DNA of 6,596 nt from an uncultured Actinomycetes bacterium (GCA_903918325.1 CAIXDY010000008.1:1-6596); one strand, 5' to 3'; counted from the stretch's first letter, positions 1 through 6,502 are shown. Made by a program: numbers and translations. Notes: a model not told the origin generated them from the sequence alone.

Positions 1-578
1 TCTTTTGCGGCGTAAATCAATGTTGTAATTGCAAAAATACCGATAAGAATAATTCGACAGATTGCACCAATCGTTGGAATCCACTTTCCGATACCAAATG
101 AGATCATGGACGTTATGGCAGTAAACCAAATAAAAATTAAAGCAACTGCATAAAACCAGAAGCTGCCATCGGCAAAATGGAATATATAGTTTTGAATTGC
201 TGCAATACACAGCAGTGCTAATGTGGCACCTACCCACACTGGATTTGCGAACCAATAAAAAATTGAGTTCATACCAGCTACCCGACGTCCCCAAGCCATT
301 CGGTTCCATACATATGGACCGCCTTCATCATTAAAAGCCGATCCAAGTTCGGCAACAAGTAAGCCGTAAGGAAGAAAGAAAAAGATTGCTAGAAAAACTA
401 ACCATAAAAAGCCTTGTGCACCCGCAGCTGCAACTTGACCAAGTGTGTCAACACCGACAATGGCACAGATAAGAAATGCCAACATATCGAATCGGCCAAA
501 ATGGCGTTTAAGTTTGAGTTTTTCATTGACTGCAGCCCGTGTAGTTAAATCAGCCGACGCAACATTATTAATACCCAT
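1..578 (-). CDS. APC-superfamily amino-acid/amine permease, N-terminal part (cut by left window edge)
   Basis: This is an inner-membrane secondary transporter of the amino acid-polyamine-organocation (APC) superfamily. Only 192 N-terminal codons are in the window, and the frame is open to the left edge. Visible features are a short charged cytoplasmic N-terminus (about 1-30), TM1 with the glycine-rich unwound stretch GVDTLGQ (residues 42-48), TM2 (about 57-76) leading into the family signature AELGSAFNDEGGPYVW (76-91), and further hydrophobic segments at about 105-130, 140-162 and 170-190. The ATG at 576-578 is supported by a strong Shine-Dalgarno sequence five bases upstream. The gene is divergent from the copper amine oxidase across about 119 bp, so uptake of an amine or amino acid for that enzyme is a reasonable inference. 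The substrate cannot be read from the sequence. The family call is firm; the specificity is open. Confidence 0.88.
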   Translation of the reverse strand, partial: MGINNVASADLTTRAAVNEKLKLKRHFGRFDMLAFLICAIVGVDTLGQVAAAGAQGFLWLVFLAIFFFLPYGLLVAELGSAFNDEGGPYVWNRMAWGRRVAGMNSIFYWFANPVWVGATLALLCIAAIQNYIFHFADGSFWFYAVALIFIWFTAITSMISFGIGKWIPTIGAICRIILIGIFAITTLIYAAK

Positions 579-583
579 GTCTT

Positions 584-592
584 CTCTCCTTT
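584..592 (-). promoter_or_regulatory. Shine-Dalgarno site of the permease gene
   Basis: On the minus strand the bases read AAAGGAGAG, ending five bases before the ATG. This is a near-ideal ribosome binding site and fixes the permease start. It contrasts with most other genes in the window, which lack such a site. Confidence 0.85.
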
Positions 593-661
593 AGACATAT
601 GTAACTTCGTCGGTAACGGTACGGGTTTATGCATTTTTTATCTATGGAATCGCAGGGTTTT

Positions 662-697
662 TTTACGATTATCGGGCTGCGTACGTATACTTTCGCA
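662..697 (+). promoter_or_regulatory. Leaderless promoter of the copper amine oxidase
   Basis: A -10 hexamer TATACT lies at 686-691 and a -35-like TTTACG at 662-667, with an 18-base spacer. The last T of the -10 box is seven bases before the A of the ATG at 698. Transcription would therefore start on or next to the start codon, giving a leaderless mRNA. No Shine-Dalgarno sequence precedes the ATG, which fits. The spacing is seen in the sequence; the start of transcription is inferred. Confidence 0.6.
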
Positions 698-2590
698 ATG
701 TCTTTATATGCGCACCCCCTTGATCCACTCAGCCATGCTGAACAAGAGTTGATCGTTGCTCATGCACGCAAAGCGTGGAAGCTCCAGGCACATCATCTTT
801 TTGCAATGCTGCAACTACATGAACCGACTAAGGCCGAACTTGCTTCAGGTAAAAAACTAGATCGAACCGCTCGAGTAACTATTTGGGATCGCAAGAAAGC
901 AGTTGTTAGCGAAGGTCTCATTACTACCGAAGGTGTGGCTAAAGAGTTCAAAGAAATACCTGGCGCTAAGTCTCCAGTAAGTGTTGTTGAATCGGCTGTT
1001 GCACTAGATGTAGTGCGCCGCGATCAATCCGTTAAAGATGCCCTTGCTCGCCGTGGAATAAACGACATCACAACTGTTCACATGGAGACTTGGCCAATTG
1101 GTGCCCAGATCCCTGCGCATTTAGATGATGGTCGCCGTTTAATTTGGACGCCGATGTGGCACCAGCCAACACCTGATGCAAATTTTTATGCCCACCCGAT
1201 TCACGGTCTGCATGCAATTGTAGATATCGATGCCGAAGAAGTTGTGGGCCTTGAAGACAATGCCGACATTGCGATTCCACAAACACCTGGGCCTTATCGC
1301 GAAAGCCAAACTGGCGGGAGCGTAAAACTTAAAGAGTTAATGATTCATCAACCTGACGGTGCCTCCTTTGATGTTCACGGCTGGAATATTAAATGGGAAC
1401 GTTGGTCTTTTCGAATCGGCTTTGATCAACGCGAAGGTTTAGTCATTCACGATGTGCATTTCACCGATGAAGGCAAAGCCCGCAAAATTGCCCACCGCTT
1501 ATCTATTGCTGAATTAGTTATTCCTTACGGCGATCCAGCTCAAGGTGCCTACCGTAAAAATGCTTTTGATACGGGTGAATTTGGTTTAGGTAACTTCACT
1601 AATTCACTCACACTTGGCTGCGACTGTTTAGGTGAAATTGTTTACTTAGATGCTGCTGTTACTGAAGGTGATGGCACGGTGCGCACCATTAAAAATGCCA
1701 TCTGCATGCATGAAGAAGATTTTGGAATTCTTTGGAAGCACGTAGATGTTGATGGCCATACCGAAGTCCGCCGTGGTCGCCGCTTTGTGGCTTCATCCAT
1801 AGTTACCGTGAACAACTATGAATACGGCTACTTCTGGTATTTCTATCAAGATGGCTCTATCGAATTTGAAGCAAAACTCACTGGAATTGTTTTGACGCTA
1901 GCCGATAAACCAGGCGCGGATCATCCATCGGCCACTGAACTTGAACCAGGGTTGTGGGCGCCGTATCACCAACATATTTTGTGTGCGCGAATGGATTTGG
2001 ATATCGATGGCACAAACAACAGTGTTGTTGAAATCGAGTCTTTTGCCCACCCAATCGGTGAAAAGAATCCTTACGGTGGGGCTTATGAGACCCGCGAAAC
2101 AGTTTTAACTAATGAAAGTAATGCCCAACGTTTAGTTGATCCTATAAAGAGTCGTTTCTGGAAAATTGTTAATCCCAACAAGAAAAACCATGTTGGCCAC
2201 AGCATTGGATATAAATTAATTCCCGGCCACACAACGTATCCATTAGCTCACCGTGAATCCGTTTTGGGTAAGCGCGCAGGCTTTATGTATAGCCATCTTT
2301 GGGTTACTCCCAATGTCGAAGCCGAGCGTTATCCCGCCGGTGATTATCCATTCCAACATGAAGGCGGCGCGGGTTTGCCAGAATGGACAAAAAATAATCG
2401 TTCCACTGAAAACACCGATGTAGTTCTCTGGCATGTATTTGGAACTAATCACATTCCGCGCACCGAAGATTGGCCAGTTATGCCGGTAGAGCGAACCGGT
2501 TTTCATTTAAAGCCAAGTGGTTTCTTTAGACGTAGCCCAGCAATGGATGTTGCACCTTCTGAAGCAGTGGATGAAGCGTGCGATTGCTAA
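698..2590 (+). CDS. Copper-containing primary-amine oxidase (AGAO type, TPQ cofactor)
   Basis: This enzyme oxidatively deaminates primary amines to aldehyde, NH3 and H2O2, using copper and a topaquinone made from its own tyrosine. I count 630 residues from the ATG at 698, close to Arthrobacter globiformis oxidase (638). The cofactor motif T-x-x-N-Y-E-Y is at 370-376, with the modified Tyr at 374. The catalytic-base Asp is at 291 (in YRKNAFDTGEFG), and the copper ligands are His424 and His426 (YHQH) and His585 (GTNH). These sit 7-8 residues below the AGAO positions 382, 298, 431, 433 and 592. The small N2/N3 domains fill about 1-200, followed by the large catalytic domain. There is no signal peptide, so it should be cytoplasmic. 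An upstream in-frame ATG at 629 is rejected: family homology begins at MSLYAHPLDPLS, and the -10 box would fall inside the longer version. The natural substrate (tyramine, phenethylamine, histamine or other) is not determinable. The stop overlaps the next gene. Confidence 0.95.
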   Translation: MSLYAHPLDPLSHAEQELIVAHARKAWKLQAHHLFAMLQLHEPTKAELASGKKLDRTARVTIWDRKKAVVSEGLITTEGVAKEFKEIPGAKSPVSVVESAVALDVVRRDQSVKDALARRGINDITTVHMETWPIGAQIPAHLDDGRRLIWTPMWHQPTPDANFYAHPIHGLHAIVDIDAEEVVGLEDNADIAIPQTPGPYRESQTGGSVKLKELMIHQPDGASFDVHGWNIKWERWSFRIGFDQREGLVIHDVHFTDEGKARKIAHRLSIAELVIPYGDPAQGAYRKNAFDTGEFGLGNFTNSLTLGCDCLGEIVYLDAAVTEGDGTVRTIKNAICMHEEDFGILWKHVDVDGHTEVRRGRRFVASSIVTVNNYEYGYFWYFYQDGSIEFEAKLTGIVLTLADKPGADHPSATELEPGLWAPYHQHILCARMDLDIDGTNNSVVEIESFAHPIGEKNPYGGAYETRETVLTNESNAQRLVDPIKSRFWKIVNPNKKNHVGHSIGYKLIPGHTTYPLAHRESVLGKRAGFMYSHLWVTPNVEAERYPAGDYPFQHEGGAGLPEWTKNNRSTENTDVVLWHVFGTNHIPRTEDWPVMPVERTGFHLKPSGFFRRSPAMDVAPSEAVDEACDC

Positions 2591-3237
2591 CCCTTAAGGC
2601 TTATTTAAAAGCGGCGCACTTCGGGCCGACCATGATTGTTACTGCAATCGCCTTCATTCTTGGCGTACAACTGTGGTGGGAAGGTCCGGCCTACGGTATT
2701 GCCTTCACCGTTTTTCTAGGTCAATTACTTATTGGTTGGAGTAATGATCTTTATGACTTCGCCGATGATGTGGCACATAAGCGCATTAACAAACCACTTG
2801 TTGCCGGCACGTTAACGCCCACTCAACTTCATCACACTACTTTTTTGCTTTTACCAATTGCCGCTGCAGCAATCTTAGTTGGTCCCTTGGGTTTTAAAGG
2901 GGGATTGGTTTACTTATTAGGTGTCGGTTGTGGCATCGCTTATAACTTTTACTTTAAGTTCTCCATCTTTTCATTTCTACCCTTTGCAATTGCTTGCGCA
3001 GCGCTGCCCGCGTCGGTCTACCTAGCTGTTAATCGCATTCCACCCATGTGGGTTTTATTAGGTGGATCTTTAATCGGCGTGGCATTTCATTTTCTCAATG
3101 TGCTGAAAGATCTTAAGCAAGATCGCGAAAGTAATATCGGGGGATTACCTCAAAGAGTTGGTAAAGCACCATCGGCAGTTATCGCAATCATCTTGCTTTC
3201 TACTGCGGTTCTAATTTGTATAGTTAACAATCGCTAA
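2578..3237 (+). CDS. UbiA-family prenyltransferase, C-terminally short
   Basis: This is an integral-membrane prenyltransferase of the UbiA superfamily, which joins an isoprenyl diphosphate to an acceptor using Mg2+. Both Asp-rich motifs are present: N56-D57-x-x-D60-x-x-x-D64 after TM2, and D178-x-x-x-D182 after TM6. They are followed by NIGGLPQRVG, as in an actinobacterial subfamily that starts with a HxGPT segment. The protein has 219 residues and about seven hydrophobic segments (16-33, 40-55, 86-105, 108-125, 131-151, 157-176, 199-216), whereas family members usually have about 280-300 residues and nine. The last two helices appear to be missing. Both other frames stop within about 25 bases, so no simple frameshift restores them. 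The GTG start lies four bases after an in-frame TGA and overlaps the amine oxidase gene by 13 bases, suggesting translational coupling; TTG at 2584 is an alternative. The acceptor substrate and the activity are unknown. Confidence 0.8.
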   Translation: MRLLTLKAYLKAAHFGPTMIVTAIAFILGVQLWWEGPAYGIAFTVFLGQLLIGWSNDLYDFADDVAHKRINKPLVAGTLTPTQLHHTTFLLLPIAAAAILVGPLGFKGGLVYLLGVGCGIAYNFYFKFSIFSFLPFAIACAALPASVYLAVNRIPPMWVLLGGSLIGVAFHFLNVLKDLKQDRESNIGGLPQRVGKAPSAVIAIILLSTAVLICIVNNR

Positions 3238-4452
3238 ACACATTTCATCACGGGTACCTTCACCCCAGACAACATAGTTCGGCGATAAATTCTTATACAG
3301 TGGAAGTAATTGGCGCAAACCCACATCATAGGTACATGTCACGGTGACGCTGTCACCAGCGACGGCGGAAATAGGTGTTGTTAGCCAATCAGTTCGCTGA
3401 TTATCAAAGTTCCACTGAGGTCTGGAAGACATCACCGTTGTGTTTCCAGTTGCCCCATTTGTATAAGTAATTGTGATTGTTTTGCCCAGCTGATGCATAT
3501 GCGGGGTTGCACCATAAATCTTTATTGGCGAATTCACTCGCTGGGAACAGTCAGATGTTGCACTTGGAACTGGTTTAGCTGGATTCTTACCGCAGAAAAG
3601 CAACAGCCCAGCCTCTTGTACCGCTGCTTTATCTGAAGTTCGTTTCACTAAATCAGCTATCGCCGCATCACGATTACACAATGGACCTGACTCATTTGCT
3701 CCGCAAGGAACTTCAATTGGCGCAGCAATCAGCATGGTCTTTAATTCGGCAACAGTATTTGTTGCAAAATTCAAACCAACTTTCATTGATGCCTTAAGTT
3801 CACTGCTGCTATGCCCAGGCATAACCATAAAATGTGACTGCAAAATAAATTGATCTCCGGCTGCTAACTGCATTCCGGTGCCTGCTGGGTATGACTTAAA
3901 ATTACCGCCAGGTGCCCAGAAAGAAATCCAACTCGAAGGTGCCGCTGGAGAGAATGCAGTTGCGCCTGAAATTCCAGTATCTCCAAAGCATGGCCAACCA
4001 GCTTCAGATGTTTGAGCATCTAAAGATTGTGCCGCTGCCACGTTATTTGAGGTGAGCCGATACAAAATTCCGTGGTGTGAAACCATCAAATTATCTGGCG
4101 TGATAGAAACAGATTTCAAAAATGTAGTGCTCTTAAATTTTGGATTAAGCAAGAAACATCGATACTCATCAGTTCCGCCTGCAGGTGGAGTTGGAACGTA
4201 AGAAGGAGTAGTTAAAACTAAATCGTCACCAGATTGTGGAGCCGCTGGAGCAACAGGAACTCCAGCCGACCACACTAATTTCTTTCCAGATTTAATGCAG
4301 GTATATGTCAGCGCATTAGATGTTGTTTTAGTTCCAAGCTTGGTACATGTTGATCCAGCTTTGATCGTTGGGGTTGCTGCAAGGGCTTGGACACCAACGA
4401 GAACCAATACCCCAGTAAGAAGCATTGATAGGAAATAACGGACCGGTTTCAT
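3211..4452 (-). CDS. Secreted PHM/DBH-like copper type II monooxygenase with N-terminal Cys module
   Basis: This is a copper-dependent monooxygenase related to peptidylglycine alpha-hydroxylating monooxygenase and dopamine beta-hydroxylase. Those enzymes hydroxylate a C-H bond with O2 and a reductant such as ascorbate. Residues 1-26 form a signal peptide (cleavage near ALA-A). Residues about 29-62 are a small module with C36 and C52, ending GKKLVW. A Pro/Ala-rich linker follows, and the two catalytic domains fill about 92-413. All six expected copper ligands are visible: H126, H127 (SHHG) and H207 (QSHF) for the first copper; H318, H320 (PHMH) and M404 (RDEMC) for the second. Other family landmarks are DEYRCF (95-100), GWPCFG (152-157), YPAGTG (188-193) and WNFDNQ (347-352). 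There is no lyase (PAL) or DOMON domain. The gene follows 4494-5315 by 41 bases but has its own -10 box. The substrate is unknown; the family call is strong. Confidence 0.88.
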   Translation of the reverse strand: MKPVRYFLSMLLTGVLVLVGVQALAATPTIKAGSTCTKLGTKTTSNALTYTCIKSGKKLVWSAGVPVAPAAPQSGDDLVLTTPSYVPTPPAGGTDEYRCFLLNPKFKSTTFLKSVSITPDNLMVSHHGILYRLTSNNVAAAQSLDAQTSEAGWPCFGDTGISGATAFSPAAPSSWISFWAPGGNFKSYPAGTGMQLAAGDQFILQSHFMVMPGHSSSELKASMKVGLNFATNTVAELKTMLIAAPIEVPCGANESGPLCNRDAAIADLVKRTSDKAAVQEAGLLLFCGKNPAKPVPSATSDCSQRVNSPIKIYGATPHMHQLGKTITITYTNGATGNTTVMSSRPQWNFDNQRTDWLTTPISAVAGDSVTVTCTYDVGLRQLLPLYKNLSPNYVVWGEGTRDEMCLAIVNYTN

Positions 4453-4458
4453 TCCGAA

Positions 4459-4476
4459 AGGATATTGGAACCCAAT
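4459..4476 (-). promoter_or_regulatory. Leaderless -10 box and adjacent inverted repeat of the monooxygenase gene
   Basis: On the minus strand the bases at 4464-4459 read TATCCT. The last T is seven bases before the A of the ATG at 4452, the spacing expected for a leaderless transcript. No Shine-Dalgarno sequence and no good -35 hexamer are seen. An inverted repeat, ATTGG-AAC-CCAAT (4464-4476), abuts the -10 box in the spacer, where a regulator could bind. The repeat arms are only 5 bp, so it may be chance. Confidence 0.45.
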
Positions 4477-4493
4477 CGAAAATACCTATTTAG

Positions 4494-5315
4494 TTACTCG
4501 GTAACAGTAATTTGTAGCTCATAGACCTTAGTGACATCAGTCGAATTGAGCAGGTGAACCACGGTTGTTCCTACACCTACCGCTTTGAAAGCCGGATTAG
4601 TTGTATACGTTCCCTGATTACCGCCGGGCACAAATTCTAAGATTCCATCAGTCAAAATATGTGAACTCCACACTGCTGGATCAGTAACCGTGAGCACTAC
4701 TGAATTTCCAAGTTTTACTGAAACTTGAGTAGTAGTTGTCGGATCAATCATTACCGGTGCAATTACTTGTGGCAAAGCTTTACCGCTGGCCTTTACGGTC
4801 TTGAGCCCCTTAGCAACGGTTAACAACTGTGCATATGTAATTCCACCGATACCTTGAACTTGAATCTCGGCGCCTTTATATGGCTTCACCGCTTTAGTTG
4901 TAAACATTAAATAGCCACCAACGCGGGCGATGTCATTAACACCGCATTTTTTAAAAGCTGCAGCATTCATCGGATCGCAATACACATACACCTTGGCGTT
5001 GACGCCATTGATAGCTGCGACTCGTAAATATTTAGATAGACCCGGATTCGAACATTTAACGCCGGCCATCGTTTCCATAATTTCTAGATAACGTTTAGTT
5101 CCACCATATTTTGCATATAGCCATTGCTCTTTACCTGGCTGACATGGCAGCAATGAAAATGTGACTGCAGCTAAACCCAAAGTTGTAGAAGGTTTATAAA
5201 CCGAATAAGTCAGCCCAGTCTGTGCATCTGAGAATTTATCGCCCGAACCCATTGCCAACGCAGCCGTCGGCGCCAGGACGGTGAGTGCAAGCACCAGAGC
5301 AATGAATTTCTTCAT
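4494..5315 (-). CDS. Secreted protein of unknown function with C-terminal Ig-like domain
   Basis: I do not recognise a named family. Residues 1-21 are a clear signal peptide (K-K, hydrophobic core, ALA cleavage site), so the 252-residue mature protein is exported. Residues about 28-175 form one domain with four cysteines (C58, C88, C113, C124), enough for two disulfides. It ends in an amphipathic helix (YAQLLTVAKGLKTV) that recalls the tail of DUF4367-like secreted domains. After a Pro/Thr-rich linker (about 186-197), residues 198-273 look like an all-beta Ig-like domain, with a faint likeness to chagasin-type (I42) inhibitors. Neither resemblance is firm. The gene lies 41 bases upstream of the secreted copper monooxygenase in the same direction, so the two may be partly co-transcribed. 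It has no copper-binding motif that I can see. The ATG at 5315 is supported by a promoter at leaderless spacing. Confidence 0.75.
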   Translation of the reverse strand: MKKFIALVLALTVLAPTAALAMGSGDKFSDAQTGLTYSVYKPSTTLGLAAVTFSLLPCQPGKEQWLYAKYGGTKRYLEIMETMAGVKCSNPGLSKYLRVAAINGVNAKVYVYCDPMNAAAFKKCGVNDIARVGGYLMFTTKAVKPYKGAEIQVQGIGGITYAQLLTVAKGLKTVKASGKALPQVIAPVMIDPTTTTQVSVKLGNSVVLTVTDPAVWSSHILTDGILEFVPGGNQGTYTTNPAFKAVGVGTTVVHLLNSTDVTKVYELQITVTE

Positions 5316-5321
5316 GTACCC

Positions 5322-5349
5322 AACTTACTGGGCTTACCTGAATTGGCAA
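5322..5349 (-). promoter_or_regulatory. Leaderless promoter of the secreted unknown-function gene
   Basis: On the minus strand there is a -35 hexamer TTGCCA (5349-5344, five of six matches to TTGACA), a 16-base spacer and a -10 hexamer TAAGTT (5327-5322). The last T of the -10 box is seven bases before the A of the ATG at 5315, so the mRNA should start at the start codon. This is the best-formed promoter in the window. Confidence 0.6.
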
Positions 5350-5364
5350 ACGTGACTCCTGACC

Positions 5365-5400
5365 TATTGCGCAATATCACCCCGGGGTTCACTATTGCGC
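5365..5400. repeat. 12-bp palindrome plus repeated half-site in the divergent region (possible operator)
   Basis: TATTGCGCAATA at 5365-5376 is a perfect 12-bp palindrome. The nine bases CTATTGCGC at its left side (5364-5372) recur as a direct repeat at 5392-5400, 28 bases further on. Between them lies CCCCGGGG (5380-5387), a perfect 8-bp palindrome. The cluster sits just upstream of the ribosome binding site of the CBS-domain gene. A regulator site for that gene is a reasonable guess, but no factor can be named. No convincing -10/-35 pair for the CBS gene was found here. Confidence 0.45.
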
Positions 5401-5410
5401 TCACAGGCAA

Positions 5411-5418
5411 GGGAGAGG
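5411..5418 (+). promoter_or_regulatory. Shine-Dalgarno site of the CBS-domain gene
   Basis: GGGAGAGG lies six bases before the ATG at 5425. It decides that start over the upstream in-frame TTG at 5395, which would add ten residues (RSQARERQR-type) foreign to the family. Confidence 0.75.
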
Positions 5419-5424
5419 CAAAGA

Positions 5425-5856
5425 ATGAAAATCAACAGCATGATTACTGGCAAACGTGTGGAAACTATTTCGGCCAATGCAAGTATTCACGATTTAGTTA
5501 ACTCCCTTAACTCCCACCATGTTGGCGCACTTGTTGTCTCTAGTGATGGCAAGAAAATCGATGGGATCGTCTCTGAACGCGATGTTGTGCGCGCAATGCC
5601 AGGCAAGCTCGATCAATTAGTAGGTATGCACGTTCGCGACATCATGACGGCTGAAGTTTTTACCTGCACCGCAGACTCCACGGTTGCTGAACTCATGATC
5701 ATGATGACCGAGCACCGAATTCGCCACGTGCCTGTTGTAGATGCCGAAGGTTCGCTACTTTCCATCGTTTCTATTGGAGATGTAGTTAAAAGCTATGTCA
5801 GTGAAATTGATTCCGAGCGCACTGCACTTCGTGATTATGTGACCGGCGGAAATTAA
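5425..5856 (+). CDS. Tandem CBS-domain protein
   Basis: This is a 143-residue cytoplasmic protein made almost entirely of two CBS domains (about 6-58 and 72-124), which together form a Bateman module. Such modules usually bind adenine nucleotides (AMP, ATP, SAM or NADH) and act as energy or ligand sensors. Family landmarks are VGALVV (33-38), GIVSERDVVRA (47-57), the linker VRDIMT (70-75), the second-domain core RIRHVPVVD (98-106), and the C-terminal LRDYVTGG (135-142) typical of this stand-alone actinobacterial and proteobacterial group. No catalytic domain is attached, so the partner is unknown. A Shine-Dalgarno site supports the ATG. The gene is divergent from the secreted-protein gene and convergent with the DUF4287/DUF1801 gene, with a 15-base gap and no obvious terminator between them. 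Confidence 0.92.
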   Translation: MKINSMITGKRVETISANASIHDLVNSLNSHHVGALVVSSDGKKIDGIVSERDVVRAMPGKLDQLVGMHVRDIMTAEVFTCTADSTVAELMIMMTEHRIRHVPVVDAEGSLLSIVSIGDVVKSYVSEIDSERTALRDYVTGGN

Positions 5857-5871
5857 TAAATCCCCTCGGGC

Positions 5872-6423
5872 CTACTTACACTCAGCCAAACGCGCCTTTA
5901 CCAGCGCCAAAATCAACTTAGTATCAACATCCCAATCATTAGGAATGCCAATCGTCTTTTTCTTCACAACTAAATCCGCCATCTTTGGTGCAAAATCTGC
6001 AATTACATCGGCGCTCCACGGAGACATCAAAATATGTTTGGTAGCAGCCGTTGCTCCAAATACGTAGTTACCATCAATCTTTACCATCGGCTGGTTCCAC
6101 GCAATTACAAGCTCGGACTTTGGATACTTGGTTGCAATTGTCTTAAAGATTGATCGCATCGTTTTAGCCTGATCGGCAGTAATTGTTTTGTAATACTGCG
6201 CCGGAGTATCAAAGCGCTTGGCCGAAACTGATCCACGCGAATACATCACTAAAGCATTTGCATGCGCCTGTGAAAATCCATGGTTCTCACGCAAGTATGC
6301 AATCTGCGCCGGATATTTTTCATCGGCTAAATCCTTCATCACCGAAAACCAATAGGACATCTTCTGCCCGTATTTCTTTTCTATCAGCGGAAAATGCGCC
6401 TCACGTGATGGATCCTTAGCCAT
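5872..6423 (-). CDS. DUF4287/DUF1801 (YdhG-like) domain protein
   Basis: This is a 183-residue cytoplasmic protein with two small domains of uncharacterised families. The N-terminal part (about 12-64, PLIEKKYGQKM through HANALV) matches what I know of DUF4287. The C-terminal part (about 77-181, with AWNQPMVKIDG and HILMSPWS) matches DUF1801/YdhG, a fold compared with frataxin-like iron chaperones. The two are often found fused in actinobacteria. There is no signal peptide or membrane segment. The biochemical role is not established. The ATG at 6423 is preferred over an in-frame TTG two codons upstream (6429), because a -10 hexamer lies at leaderless spacing from the ATG and no Shine-Dalgarno sequence is present. 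Family assignment is from memory of the domain patterns. Confidence 0.82.
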   Translation of the reverse strand: MAKDPSREAHFPLIEKKYGQKMSYWFSVMKDLADEKYPAQIAYLRENHGFSQAHANALVMYSRGSVSAKRFDTPAQYYKTITADQAKTMRSIFKTIATKYPKSELVIAWNQPMVKIDGNYVFGATAATKHILMSPWSADVIADFAPKMADLVVKKKTIGIPNDWDVDTKLILALVKARLAECK

Positions 6424-6429
6424 ATGCAA

Positions 6430-6435
6430 ATTCTA
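6430..6435 (-). promoter_or_regulatory. Leaderless -10 box of the DUF4287/DUF1801 gene
   Basis: On the minus strand the bases read TAGAAT. The last T is seven bases before the A of the ATG at 6423, the spacing of a leaderless promoter. No good -35 hexamer is seen 16-18 bases upstream. A perfect 8-bp palindrome AAGCGCTT (6440-6447) sits in the spacer and could be an operator, but it is short. Confidence 0.55.
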
Positions 6436-6466
6436 TCGAAAGCGCTTCAAGTAAGAAAATTACATA

Positions 6467-6502
6467 CAAAAGCCCCACAGAATTTAATCTGCAGGGCTTT
6501 TG
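6467..6502 (-). terminator. Rho-independent terminator-like stem-loop (probably bidirectional)
   Basis: The arms at 6467-6480 and 6489-6502 pair over nine base pairs (CAAAAGCCC with GGGCTTTTG), then two mismatches and three more pairs, around the loop AATTTAAT. The A/T-rich outer stem gives a short T run on either strand. No plus-strand gene ends nearby, so it most likely serves a leftward gene lying beyond the right edge. The T run is short, so efficiency is uncertain. Confidence 0.6.

Noticed and set aside
629..697. Longer amine oxidase start at the ATG at 629 or 644
   Set aside because: The extra 23 residues do not resemble the family N-terminus, and the best -10 box (686-691) would lie inside the coding sequence, pointing to the ATG at 698.
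1068..1286. 72-codon open frame on the minus strand
   Set aside because: It is antisense to the well-supported amine oxidase gene, and its translation has no family features.
2243..2506. 87-codon open frame on the minus strand
   Set aside because: It is also antisense to the amine oxidase 3' region, including the codon for copper ligand His585; no start signal or family resemblance.
3200..3260. A frameshift that would extend the short UbiA protein
   Set aside because: Both alternative plus-strand frames meet a stop within the 3215-3226 region (TAG, TAA), and the following sequence is coding on the other strand.
5345..5458. Ten-base direct repeat GGCAAACGTG at 5345-5354 and 5449-5458
   Set aside because: The second copy encodes conserved residues (GKRV) at the start of the CBS gene, and no symmetry or further copy is present, so coincidence is the simpler explanation.
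6183..6419. 78-codon open frame on the plus strand
   Set aside because: It is antisense to the DUF4287/DUF1801 gene, without a ribosome binding site or recognisable domain.
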